A stretch of 64,000 nucleotides of DNA from Okapia johnstoni. Taxonomy: Eukaryota; Chordata; Mammalia; Artiodactyla; Giraffidae. Below, in pieces: positions 53,913 to 64,000 of this stretch. The translations under genes were made by a program, and so were the position numbers. The notes under the pieces were generated by a model that saw only the letters and a list, made by a program, of their open reading frames with translations, did no database searches and had not been told where the DNA came from. How positions within the stretch are numbered: position 1 is the first letter of the stretch; each line of letters opens with the position of its first letter. The stretch is from assembly GCA_024291935.2 (NCBI GenBank), contig CM044308.1, positions 120,492,501 to 120,556,500 of the forward strand, written 5' to 3'.

Positions 53913-54039
53913 TCCCAGCATTCTCTGGCAGTCTAGTGATTTGGACTCGGTGCTCTCACTGCCAGGGGCCCAAGTTCCATACCTGGTTGGAGAACCAAGA
54001 TCCCATAAGCCATGCAGTGCAGCTGAAAAATAAATAAAC
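53913..54039 (+). mobile_element. CHR SINE, short form, with TSD
   Basis: cagcattctctggcagtcta head, ccaagttccatacctggttg, agatcccataagccatgcag. TSD aaaat(t/c)aac(c/t)ttt at 53900-53912 and 54040-54052. Diverged. Confidence 0.88.
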
Positions 54040-54157
54040 AAAATCAACTTTTTAATAAAAATTATACTTAGCCTTCAACATGAGAGAAAAATGTCTAAAA
54101 GAATATGAATTTTAATGAAACAATGGTTGAAAATGAAAGACTATCTAAAGATACATT

Positions 54158-54295
54158 TATAGGGACTTCCCTGGTGGCCCAGTAAGACTCCAAGCTCCCG
54201 GTGCAGGGTGCCTGGGTTTAATCCCTGGTCAGAGAACTAGACCCACATGCTGCAACTAAGAGACTAGGCACAGCCTAATAAATAAATAAAAATTT
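54158..54295 (+). mobile_element. CHR SINE, short form, with TSD
   Basis: agggacttccctggtggccc head with part of the anticodon-arm region deleted, gggtttaatccctggtcaga, (aaat)n tail. TSD taaagata(c/t)att at 54146-54157 and 54296-54307. Confidence 0.92.
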
Positions 54296-54307
54296 TAAAG
54301 ATATATT

Positions 54308-56606
54308 ATAATTTCACTGCAGAGAGACTTGATAATTCACCCTATGCTATTAGGTATTGGGCCTTGGCTAGGATGAACACAGTGCTTGGCACACAACTGA
54401 CTGCTAAATAGCGATGGGTGAAAAAAGAAATCAATTTCTTTGCACAGTGTTTATTATTGTTTTATCTTAATACCTAGAGGCAAACCAGCATCTGTAGATA
54501 TTAACTTAGTTCATTTGGGTACTCATGTTTTTAGTAGAGGAAAATTGTTTTAAGAAAAGAGACCAGCCATTGAATCTTTATTTTTCGTATCATTTCTTCT
54601 TTTCTTATATTACAAAATTGTGTGTTGACACACCCAGTGAGGGCTGTTTTCTGTGGATTGGTTAGCTTTTAAGTGGGTTACATAAACACATTTCCATTTT
54701 TATTGTTTCATGCAGGCCTTAATTAGAAGTAAATGAGCTAGGCAGTCTGTTCTTTTATCCTTAAAAAAAATTAGCATTTATTGCTTACTTTCCCTTTGAT
54801 CTTCTAAAATTTCAATTGGGGAGTTAAAAGAGTCATGAGAAAAAATAACTTTCAAAAAAATTTTTAGGTAAATGTATTTGCCACTGTGCTTTACCAAACC
54901 ACAAACTCCAAGGAATAAATGAAACTTCAAAGCAGACATTCTCAAAGAAAATAAAGAAAAAAAAGAACTTACAGCGATATACTATAGTTTCTGTAAAACA
55001 TAGGCTTAATAATTAAGGGTTAAAGCTTCGTCTTTTCAGTCCTCAAAATGAAATATTTGTTTGCTGGTCAGGCGACATTGTGAATGCATTTCCAGATGCT
55101 GAGATCTCAGGAAACAATTATTGAACATACTTTATGCTCAAATACATGCTATTATTAATTAAGGTAAATGTTTTATGCTATCGTCAAATGTCACTAATTT
55201 TGTTTTGGGTGCAAAACCAAAGAAAATATATTTGGGAGCTAATGCTATTATTCTAAGAAAGAACATTTTCTAAGAGCTAATTCAGCATTAAGCTTATTCC
55301 AGTCATATATCCTTAGGCTCAAAATGTGGTTTAGCTCATAGATTTACACTTTAAAATAAACAAGCTTTCAATTAAAAATCAATAGGTTATGCCTAAGTAT
55401 CAATTAAGTTTTGCCCTGGGGCACCTACCATTTTCTACATAATAGAAAACACTTTATTTTCAAAGTTTTATTTCTTCACTAACACACCATGTGTGAAAAA
55501 TACATTCTTGGCACAATATTTGATACAATGGAGTTTGATTACTTACATATGTTTCTGACATTTACAATACCTGCATTGTCCTCAGGAGGTAGTACAGAGC
55601 GTATGAGGCTGTAGCCTACAAGGAACAGAAAAGCAAGTTGGTTCACAATTTGAATAGACAGGAATGTGTAACTAAAGGACAATGGAAACACTCCTTCTCT
55701 GTGGCTTTTTTAGAATGTAGTAAACAACTGTCTCTCAAGGACAGATTACCAACCAAAAATTGCTACAAAACAAAATCTTGAGGAAACCTTTGCCGAAGAG
55801 AAACTAGTCTATTAGATGAGTAAGTCAAAGGGAAAAATAAGAGTGACAATGAAATCCACAAGAAGATTTGGCCATCAAGTAATCTGAATTTTTATACATT
55901 TACCTAGCTCTTGGGGCCTTTGGTTCTATCACGATGCACACCTGAAGCTCAATGGAATTAAATATGAACGGCTACAAAAACTACAGCCTTCCTTTGGTTT
56001 CCTTCTCTCTTAACAGCTGACAACCCCATTACAGTTTCCACTTCTCTTTCTTTACTCATCGAGGACTTTTGATTCACTTTTACTCTTTACAAATTTAATC
56101 GACAGTGACGCTGTTATAAATATCAAATTACTCTTCATGAAACTGTCTGCTTTATAATGACTAAATGTCACCATTAAATTCAAAATCCACTTCGCTCACA
56201 AAAATGCATTAACGAAGTGAGTCGTTTTTCTTTCAGGGCTTCTCAGAGCTGAGAACATCACCGTTTTTAAAAATAGTATCAGAGCACAGATCTTTTACAT
56301 CCCATATCATTTTACTGGGCATTAAAGTCTAATATATTTGTGCCTCTGTTGCATTAGTGTGTAAGGGCTATTGTTTGTATTAGACCTGAGGTTTTACAAA
56401 GTAATCAATGAAGGATTAAATTTAATTTAGGTCAGGCTTTTAGCCACTGGCTATTACGAAACATTTTCTATCACATACAGTTCGAGAACCTCATGATTTT
56501 TCTGTTTACTTTGTTAAATTTGCAGCTCCTTCAATTATCTTAGGTGTTTTTTTTTTTTAAATCCTTAAAACAAGAGTAACTTGCTTACATTAAAAAATAT
56601 ATAATA
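54308..56606. other. 2.3-kb transposon-free block, candidate conserved noncoding region
   Basis: The longest stretch in the window with no recognisable SINE, LINE, LTR or DNA transposon. It is AT-rich, with many homeodomain/POU-like words (e.g. ccttaattag, aatgcattaac) and an inverted repeat cacttcg/cgaagtg at 56188-56219. No coding frame of note. Conservation cannot be seen from one sequence. Confidence 0.4.
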
Positions 56607-56732
56607 CAGGGTAGTGGAAGGAGGCTCAAGAGGGAGGAGATACATGTATACTTACAGCTGATTCACGTTGTTGTACAGCAGAAACTAACACAACATTGTA
56701 AAGCAACTATACCCCAATTTAAAAATATATAA
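56607..56732 (+). mobile_element. L1 3' end, truncated
   Basis: caagagggaggagatacatg, acagctgattcacgttgttg, aacattgtaaagcaactata. Ruminant L1 3' terminus, about 125 bp. Confidence 0.9.
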
Positions 56733-56741
56733 TGCATGCTT

Positions 56742-56815
56742 CCCTCACCTTCTGAGATGGCCCACCCTCTGTCTATATGTGTGTTCTCCCTGAATAAACC
56801 TTCTTTCAAAAAATA
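56742..56815 (+). repeat. LTR R/U5-like fragment (tentative)
   Basis: cttccctcaccttctgagat, ggcccaccctctgtctatat, tccctgaataaaccttcttt with a poly-A signal resembles the 3' part of a ruminant ERV LTR. Isolated fragment. Confidence 0.4.
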
Positions 56816-57673
56816 TATATATTTAATTACCTATATTTAAAAATAAAATATATACATTAAGCCACCATTGAAGAAAGAAGGAATAATTCCAAACTAAACA
56901 CAGGATGTGGAAATTTCTTTGCCCGGGATTAATTTACTTACAACAGAGAACTCTTTGTCCATGTCTGGTGGCAAAAAAAGAGAAGTTCTCATGATCAATA
57001 TTCCATGAGAGTCTACCCAACAAGTCTGAATTGGGTTGCTGTTTTTGAATGTTGTTTGCATAGTTTAGGAAGAAAAGGAAATGTCTAGAGAGAAGGGCAG
57101 GGGGAGGAAATAAATTCCTGTGATGTTAAGTTCGTATGTATGCACACTGATGATTTAAACATTACTCAACACACATGCTAGTCAGATCAAGTTGCTAGCT
57201 CAATATAGGTCCCAGGAGATTAATAAATGTACCTATCACCTTTGGAGAACTCTAGTTACCGGTCAGCCATTTCCTCTTCCTGTCCTTGCCTCTCAATAAG
57301 TGACTTCTGTTTCACATTATCCAGAGTGACCAAGTCCAACTTAAGTAAAACATCATGCTTCTTAATGAGAAGAATTTCAAATGCATCTTGCCTCCATAGT
57401 TAGCTTTCAGTGGACAGCCAGGGCTAAAGAGCTGCTCTTAAAAGAGTTATATTTTCTTTATAGCCAGTTCTTGCCCTGAGACTAAAGCATATTTGGTTAA
57501 GGATACTAAATTGAGACAGGCTGCTTCATTTGAAAAAAAAAAAAAAAAGATTAAGAACAAGTTCTGCAATGTTTTTTTAATAATTCAAACTGAGAGCAAA
57601 TAAATGTTCCACTTTTTAGGCACATACCAAAATATGAGTGTATGTTTCATCCTATTTGTTTTTCAAATGATTT
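56816..57673. other. Unassigned spacer
   Basis: About 860 bp without a recognised element. Confidence 0.35.
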
Positions 57674-57685
57674 CCAAGAAAAGAC

Positions 57686-57795
57686 TTTTTATTTTTGCCA
57701 TGAAGCCTGTGGGGTCTTAGTTCCCCAAGCAGGATTAAACCCAGGCCCCAGCTGTGAAAGCACTGAATCCCAACCACTGGACTGCCAGGGAATGC
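57686..57795 (-). mobile_element. CHR SINE, short form, perfect TSD
   Basis: tttgccatgaagcctgtggg, gcaggattaaacccaggccc, ccactggactgccagggaat. The 12-bp perfect TSD ccaagaaaagac lies at 57674-57685 and 57796-57807. Confidence 0.93.
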
Positions 57796-57807
57796 CCAAG
57801 AAAAGAC

Positions 57808-58539
57808 CATTTTTCCCTCACAATCTGGTTTGGATTGGGTCTTTGGGGCCCAAATAGATGGATTAAGCATTTGGCTAAAAAGGGGCAATGCTACATTCAA
57901 GAAGAAAGGACTGAGAGGGATTGATGAAACTGTTCCTCAGACTTGAAGGGACTATCCTTAATTTGAAATACTTTAGGATATGTAGTGTTGTTTTTTTTTT
58001 CTTTTCCTGACAGCCATTTTGGTGGTATTTACCTTTCATACTTTTCTGCAAAACCTTGTACACAAAATTCAATTATTATTTTTATTCTCACTCTTGAACA
58101 GGTGCGTGTTCCCTTCCCCATCCCCTTTGCCTTCCCTCTACTTCCTCTAATACTTGGCTTCCCAGTTCTTCCTCTGTCTGTTCACTTCGCCCTCTCTTTG
58201 CTCTTTCTTTGCCTTCCCCCTGAACTCTGTTTGTTTATTAAGCTGTGTTGCCTGCCATGTACCAGGCACATTTCTCACAATGTCTGAGGCCTTTTCACTT
58301 GCTCACCTTGGGCAGCCCATGTACTTACTGCCCAGACCTGTTATCCCTGAATCCCTTTCTTGTGTTCATCCTTTCTCAAGAGATACAGCAAGGAACTCTA
58401 ACGTTGAGAACAGATTCAACCAGAATGAAAATGAAAGCCAAAGAAAATGTCCCACTTCCCCATCTCATGGCTATGAGGAAATATATGATGTGGGTCTACA
58501 TCTGTGTTATCTCAGTTTATACAGTTCGTGAGAGAAAGA
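57808..58539. other. Pyrimidine-rich spacer
   Basis: About 730 bp, C/T-rich on the plus strand between 58100 and 58230. Overlapping ORFs of 100-125 codons here lack any recognisable domain. gcctgccatgtaccaggcac near 58250 may be an L2 or MIR scrap. Confidence 0.35.
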
Positions 58540-58612
58540 GATTTGATTCCTGGCTCTGCCACTTACTGTCTGGGTAATCTTGGACAAGTTACTTAACTAG
58601 ATGCCTGAAATC
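58540..58612 (+). mobile_element. MIR SINE fragment
   Basis: gattcctggctctgccactt, actgtctgggtaatcttgga, caagttacttaact: the MIR core. Confidence 0.8.
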
Positions 58613-58687
58613 CTTTCTGAAACAAGGCAATGGTATAAATAAATAAATGATCTTGCTTAGACTTAATTTCCTAATCATAGCTTAGAG

Positions 58688-60605
58688 ATTGAAAGCACGG
58701 GGCTGACTTAAATATACTTGGGTGGCAGTCTGGGACTTTCCACTGACTTGATTGAAAGTCTTTGTTTCCTCATTTGTGAAATGGGGCCACTAATAATATC
58801 AACCTGATTAGGCTGTGGTGAGCTTTGAATAAGGCGATGCATTTGTTGTTGTTCTGTTGCTAAGTCCTGTCTGACTGTTTGCAATCCCATGGACCATACC
58901 ATGCCAGGTCTTCCTGTCTTCGTCTCCATGAGTTTGCTCAAATTCATGTCCATTGAGTAACTGATGCTGTCTAATCATCTCATCCTCTGCTGCCCTCTTC
59001 TCCTTTTGCCTTCAATCTTTCCCAGAATCAGGGTCTTTTCCAATGAGTTGCTCTTCACATCAGGTGGCCAAAGTGTTGGAGACTCAACTTCAGCCACAGT
59101 CCTTTCAATGAATATTCAGGGTTGATTTCCTTTAGGATTGATGAGTTCAATCTGCTTGCAGTCCAGTACTCTCAGGAGTCTTCTCCAGCACCACAATTCA
59201 AAAGCATAAACTCAGTGCTCAGCCTTCTTTATGGACCAACTCTGACATCCATACATGACTACTGGAAAAACCATAGCTTTGACTAGATGGACCTTTGTTG
59301 GTAAAGTGATGTCTCTGCTCTTTAACACACTGTCTAGGTTTGTCATAGCTTTCCTTCCAAGGAGCAAGCATCTTTTAACTTCACGACTGCAGTCACCATT
59401 TGCAGTGATTTTGGAGCTCAAGTAAATACAGTCTGTCACTGCTCCCTTTTTCCCCTTCCGTTTGCCATAAAATGATGGGACTGGATGCCATGATTTTAGT
59501 TTTTGGAACGTTGAGTTTTAACCCAGCTTTTTCATTCTCCTCTTTGACCCTCATCAAGAGGCTCTTTAGTTCTTCTTCACTTTCTGCCATTAGAGTGGTA
59601 TTATCTGCATTTCTGAGGTTACCAATATTTCTCCCAGGAATCTGGATTCCAGTTTGTGATTCATCAGCCTGGCATTTCTCATGATGTACTCTGCATATAA
59701 GCAAAATAAGTAGAATGACAATATAAAGCCTTATCATACTCTTTTCCAGTCCATTGTTCCATGTAAGGTTCTAACTGTTGCTTCTTGACCCCCATAAAGG
59801 TTTCTCAGGGGACAAGTCAAGTGGTCTGGTATTCCTATCTCTTTAAGAATTTTCCACAGTTTGTTGTGATTCATGCAGTAAAAAGGCTTTAGCGTAGTCA
59901 GTGAAGCAGAAGTAGATGTTTTTCCTGAATTCCCTTGCTGTCTCCATGATCCAATGAATGTTGGCAATTTGATCTCTGGTTCCTCTGCCTTTTCTAAACC
60001 CAGCTTGGACTCTGGAAGTTCTCAGTTCAGGTACTGCTAAAGCGTAGCTTGAAAGATTTTTGAACATAATCTTGCTAGCATGTAAAATGAGTGCAATTCT
60101 CTGGTAGTCTGAACATTCTTTGGCATTGCCGTTCTTTGAGATTTGGAATGAATACTGACCTTTTTCAACTCTGTGGCCACTGAGTTGAGTTTTCCAAATT
60201 TGCTGACATACTAGAGCTATTAGTAATTGCTCTCTACTCTTCCTGAGTATTTTATTGGACACCTTCCAATCTGGGGGGCTCATCTTCTGGTGTCATATCT
60301 TTTTGCCTTTTCATACTGTCCATGGGGTTCTCCAAAGAAGAATACTGGAGTGGGTTGCCATTTGCTTCTCCAGTGGACCATGTTTTGTTAGAACTCTTCA
60401 GGTACTGCTAAAGCCTAGCTTGAAAGATTATGACCCATCCATCTTGAGTGACCCTACATGGCATGGCTCATGGCATCATTGAGTTATGCAAGCCCCTTCA
60501 TCATGATAAGGTTGTTTTCCATGAAGGGGAAGACAATGCATAGAAAGATTTTAACATAGTGCCTGGCACTCCATGAATGTTCATTATTATTATCACTGAT
60601 GCTAC
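58688..60605 (+). mobile_element. MIR SINE, split by BovB
   Basis: Left part 58688-58842 (gaaagcacggggctgactta, gtttcctcatttgtgaaatg). Right part 60542-60605 (catagtgcctggcactccat, gaatgttcattattattatc). The two halves join in register once the BovB is removed. Confidence 0.75.
58843..60529 (-). mobile_element. BovB LINE with large internal deletion, with TSD
   Basis: Antisense BovB. 3' end at 58843 (gttgttgttctgttgctaag), RT C-terminus, motif C and motif A region to about 60215. It then jumps to sequence near the BovB 5' end (aatctggggggctcatcttc, ttttgccttttcatactgtc, agccccttcatcatgataag). The endonuclease and linker are absent. TSD aag(g/a)c(g/a)atgcat at 58831-58842 and 60530-60541 encloses the whole as one insertion. 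All frames are broken. Confidence 0.85.
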
Positions 60606-60685
60606 TATTTTTAGTAAGGTAGTATCATGACAATTAAAAAATCTTGAAGGGTGTATTAAGAAGAGAAATGTGAGATATCACTTTT

Positions 60686-61013
60686 TAAAATTATTTATTG
60701 ATTTGGTTGCACTGGTTTTTTGTTTCTGCATGCAGTCTTTCTCCATCTGTGGCAAGTGGGGGCTACTCTTCATTGAGGTGCACAGGCTTCTTGTTGCAGT
60801 GGCCTCTCTTGATGTGGACCACAGGCTCTAGGACACTCAGGCTTCAGTGTTTGCAGCATTCAGTCTCAGTAGTCGTGGCTCTCAGGGCTCAGTAGTTGTG
60901 GTGGATGAGCTTCATTGCTCTGTAACATGTGAAATCTTCCCCGACCAGGGATCGAACTTATGTCTCCTGCAGTGGCAGGCGGATTCTTGTCCACAATACC
61001 ACCAGAAATGTCC
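60686..61013 (-). mobile_element. CHR SINE, full-length long form, with TSD
   Basis: ttatttattgatttggttgc, cacaggctctaggacactca, gggatcgaacttatgtctcc, ccacaataccaccagaaatg. TSD agatatca(c)tttt at 60673-60685 and 61015-61026. Confidence 0.92.
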
Positions 61014-61061
61014 AAGATATCATTTTATAGAAATAATCAACTGTGAAACAATAAGAAGAAA

Positions 61062-62075
61062 CATATATATATATATATTGGTCTCTGCTCCTGATTCCTG
61101 GGACAGAGCTCCTAAGGTCTTTTTAATTTCCTTAGTGATAGGAGAATCTGACACCAATCTTCCAAATCCTTTAAAATGTCCTGGTTGAGAGGGACGTTTT
61201 TTGTTCTAATGAGGTGACTCTTGGTGGGCTCCTGGATGGAGGTTGGCCCCCCCAGAAAGACCATGCTGTGAATAGAAGCATAAACATCCCAATCATACTG
61301 GGATCTGAGAGCTTCTGGGTTGGTAAGCACATCTACGTGCCACGAGTTTGCTTTACCCAGTTCGCCAGGAACAGAAGCTCCTATACTTGGGACACTTCCA
61401 GACTGCATCCTGTGTATCTCTACAGCTGGTGTTCCTTCATATCTTTCATTGTATTCTTTATAATAAACCAGTATACATAAGTGTTTTCCTGAGTTCTGTG
61501 ACCATTCTTGCTTCTTTTGGCTGTGCTGGGTGTTCGTTGTGGCGCACACGTTCTTGTGGCTGCGCATGGACTTTCTCTAGTTGTGGTGAGTGGGAACTAG
61601 TCTTTAGTTGCCGAGTGTGGGCTTCTCATTGCCGTGGCTTCTCTTGTTGTGGGGCACAGGCTCTAGAGAGGGCTCAGGAGTTGTGGTGCATAGGTTTAGT
61701 TGCTGCAAGGCATGTGGGATTTCACTTCCCCAACCAAGGATTGAACTAGTGCCCCCTGTATTGGCAGGCAGATTCTTCACCACTGGACCACCTGAGAAGC
61801 TCTATTCTTGAAAATAATTGAACCCAAGGAGGGGGAGCAGAGGAACACTGATTTATAGCCAGTGGGTCAGAAGTACAAGTGATTATCTGACACTTGAGAT
61901 TAGCATCTGCAGTGGAAACTGTCTTGTGCGATTGAGCCCTTAACCTGTGGATCAAATGGGTTAAGGTAACTCCAGGTAGATGACGTCAGAACTGAACTGG
62001 ATTGTAGCACACTCAACTGGTGTTGGAAGTTGCTTGATGTGTAGAAAACCAACACATTTGGTGTCAGGTGTATTG
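61062..62075 (+). repeat. Old LTR-like repeat, split by CHR (tentative)
   Basis: gctcctgattcctgggacag, tgtattctttataataaacc (poly-A signal context), gttttcctgagttctgtgac, then after the SINE attgaacccaaggaggggga, cccttaacctgtggatcaaa and acacatttggtgtcag. This is a common old mammalian LTR-type repeat; family not named. No internal genes. Confidence 0.5.
61511..61803 (-). mobile_element. CHR SINE, long form
   Basis: cttcttttggctgtgctggg, cacaggctctagagagggct, aggattgaactagtgccccc, ccactggaccacctgagaag. Short TSD attcttg at 61504-61510 and 61804-61810. Confidence 0.92.
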
Positions 62076-62512
62076 TGTTAATAGCGGGAGAATCAAGGAG
62101 AAACACAACAGTGTTTTTCCAACTCACCTGCAAGCACATTTAAGTAATACTGTCTCTACTTTTACTTAGTAATGCCCTGTTTTAAAATAAGTTTATTGTC
62201 TTTTCTGATATCAAAGTGAAAACATACTTGGTTGTGTGTTCTATGTTTATTTAAATTAAAAATATATATATATATATATATATGCTGTATACCTGAAACA
62301 CTTAATATTATGTTTCAATTATATCTCAATTTAAAACTTTTTAATGTGCATATATGTAAGTATTTATTTTTATAAAAATAAGGTCATACTGTACATACTA
62401 TTTATGACTTGCTTTTTTTCATATAACAGTACATAATGGACATGTAGCTATGTAAACAAATACGGAACATCATAATTTTTTTCTCTTAGAAAAATTCTAC
62501 CTTGTGAACTGT
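62052..62512 (+). repeat. Direct duplication, copy 1 (461 bp)
   Basis: Runs from acacatttggtgtcaggtgt to cttgtgaactgt. Nearly identical to 63291-63750. Its left end continues without a break from the LTR-like repeat upstream, so this is probably the source copy. Includes an (AT)n run at 62260-62283 and L1M-like sequence in reverse. Confidence 0.95.
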
Positions 62513-63290
62513 CTTGATTGAAGAGTGTGTCCTTAAGAATATATGTGTATGTATATATATCCTAGGGTACTATCAGCCTCCAGAAAAAGACAAAGCAACT
62601 CACTTGCAACACTTGCATATGAGAACTTCTTTACCAACAATGAGTCTTGGTAAATTTTATATCTTTGCAAATCTGATCACACTGGATCAACCAAATTACT
62701 GTCAGATGCCTCAAGGTGGGGCCAACCAAACTCTCTTCAGGACTTTCAATCTTGTCTGGAGTGACCCAGACATGGAAGAAACCTTAGGGGGAGATAGTTG
62801 AGCAGTTCCTTCTACCAAGACATTCTGGAATTGCCAGCCTCCTTCCTGTCTTCTTCAGCCTTCTTGATCTCTTCTGTTACCTCCTCACAGCTTTCCATAA
62901 AATTTCCTTTTCCCTAGGTAGTTAAAATTAGTTTATGTAGCTTGTAACTAAATTGAAATAACAAGCAGGTTGCTGAATATATAAACCTGGGGTTCAGTCA
63001 AGGGAAAGTCTGGGCAGGAGATATAAATTTAGGATATAACAACAATACTATCAACTCCAGAAGGAGATGAAGTTAAATCTCCAACCCCTAACCTACTCCT
63101 AACTACAGCACTAATTTATTTAGAATGAATTTGACTTTTAATTTACCTTGCAGAAAACAGAGCAAATTAACCATACGGATTCACTTAAGTATTACAGATG
63201 TGTTTGTAATGAAAAAAAATTTATAGATAGATATATACAAACACACACGTACATATATATACATACACACATATGCACACTGAATACCCC
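62513..63290. other. Spacer between duplicated copies
   Basis: About 780 bp. ggttcagtcaagggaaagtc and aggagatataaatttaggat (62985-63045) look like an L2 minus-strand scrap; the right end is (CA/TA)n-rich (63225-63285). A 95-codon ORF at 62514-62801 has no recognisable domain. Confidence 0.45.
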
Positions 63291-63750
63291 ACACATTTGG
63301 TGTCAGGTGTATTGTGTGGTAACAGTGGGAGAATCAAGGAGAAACACAACAGTGTTTTTCCAACTCACTTGCAAGCACATTTAAGTAATACTGTCTCTAC
63401 TTTTACTTAGTAATGCCCTGTTTTAAAATAAGTTTATTGTCTTTTCTGATATCGAAGTGAAAACATACTTGGTTGTGTGTTCTATGTTTATTTAAATTAA
63501 AAAATATATATATATATATATGCTGTATACCTGAAACACTTAATATTATGTTTCAATTATATCTCAATTTAAAACTTTTTAATGTGCATATATGTAAGTA
63601 TTTATTTTTATAAAAATAAGGTCATACTGTACATACTATTTATGACTTGCTTTTTTTCATATAACAGTACATAATGGACATGTATCTATGTAAACAAATA
63701 CAGAACATCATAATTTTTTTCTCTTAGAAAAATTCTACCTTGTGAACTGT
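63291..63750 (+). repeat. Direct duplication, copy 2 (460 bp)
   Basis: Same segment as 62052-62512 with about six substitutions, a 2-bp indel near the left end and a different (AT)n length. Its left boundary follows a CA/TA-rich stretch (63240-63285) and its right boundary is followed by unrelated DNA. Confidence 0.95.
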
Positions 63751-64000
63751 AAAATTGTAAAATTAGTGGGTTATTTTATAATGAAACCACAGTAAGCAAA
63801 CAAAATTTTTGAACTGGAGCCCAGGTGCACCTTGGACATTTCTTTAAAATTAAAATTAATTTCTCATATTCTCATTATTTTGCCTAAGCAAAGAAGATAT
63901 TAATTTGTCATTTCATTTAGCTCTTCTCATTTCCAGCCTAAGAACAAAGCCCAAACTCTAAATGCTGGTCCAGAAATGTACCCTAAGATTACTAAACAGT
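63751..64000. other. Unassigned right-end sequence
   Basis: 250 bp of AT-rich sequence; nothing recognised. Confidence 0.35.

Noticed and set aside
874..54295. tRNA-like heads of many SINEs as tRNA genes
   Set aside because: A/B boxes belong to CHR and Bov-tA SINEs; the sequences do not fold into complete tRNAs.
58154..58577. Two overlapping 110-125-codon ORFs
   Set aside because: Low-complexity pyrimidine-rich sequence followed by MIR; overlapping frames argue against coding.
62940..62980. Mitochondrial-like words (gtttatgtagcttg)
   Set aside because: Similarity to mt tRNA-Phe sequence is only about a dozen bases and does not extend; chance.

Overview
This is mammalian nuclear DNA from a ruminant, most likely a bovid such as cattle, sheep or goat. 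The evidence is the repeat content: BovB (RTE-clade) LINEs, Bov-tA and dimeric Bov-A2 SINEs, tRNA-Glu-derived CHR SINEs, and artiodactyl L1 3' ends, all lying over older mammalian L2, MIR, L1M/HAL1 and hAT relics. The species cannot be fixed from the sequence alone. No host protein-coding exon, rRNA gene or intact tRNA gene was recognised. The window reads as intergenic or deep-intronic DNA. The only long open frame (10459-11919, 486 codons) is the reverse transcriptase of a 5'-truncated BovB. Nearly all shorter ORFs are sense or antisense shadows of repeats.

Layout. 0-10 kb: BovB 3' ends, a repeat-poor block (1.9-2.8 kb), L2 relics, and a 3' half of tRNA-Ile(UAU) abutting a Bov-tA. 10-20 kb: the BovB with the open RT frame, many SINEs, two ultra-short L1 insertions (73 and about 41 bp) and a HAL1/L1 ORF1 relic. 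20-31.5 kb: SINEs inserted into MIR and L1, two minus-strand BovB copies, and a hAT relic split by L1 and CHR. 31.5-44 kb: repeat-poor stretches, an L2 RT relic, a tentative ERV-derived block (36-38.6 kb) and an L1 tail hit twice by Bov-tA. 44-51 kb: an L2 split by four later insertions, including a roughly 1-kb retrocopy-like segment. 51-57 kb: a run of same-strand CHR SINEs, then 2.3 kb with no recognisable transposon. 57-64 kb: a BovB with a large internal gap, an LTR-like relic, and a 460-bp segment present twice at about 98-99% identity.

Nothing here looks like an operon or a multi-gene system. The structure is retrotransposition stratigraphy: BovB (and L1) supply the enzymatic machinery, and the Bov-tA/Bov-A2 SINEs carry BovB-derived 3' sequence and are mobilised in trans. 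Many insertions carry visible target-site duplications (TSDs), so the relative order of events can be read. The most notable observations are the recent 460-bp duplication at the right end, the tRNA-half/SINE junction, the candidate processed retrocopy at 45.2-46.2 kb, the internally deleted BovB with a templated 33-bp insertion, and the transposon-free 54.3-56.6 kb block. All repeat names come from remembered family sequence, not from a database search.
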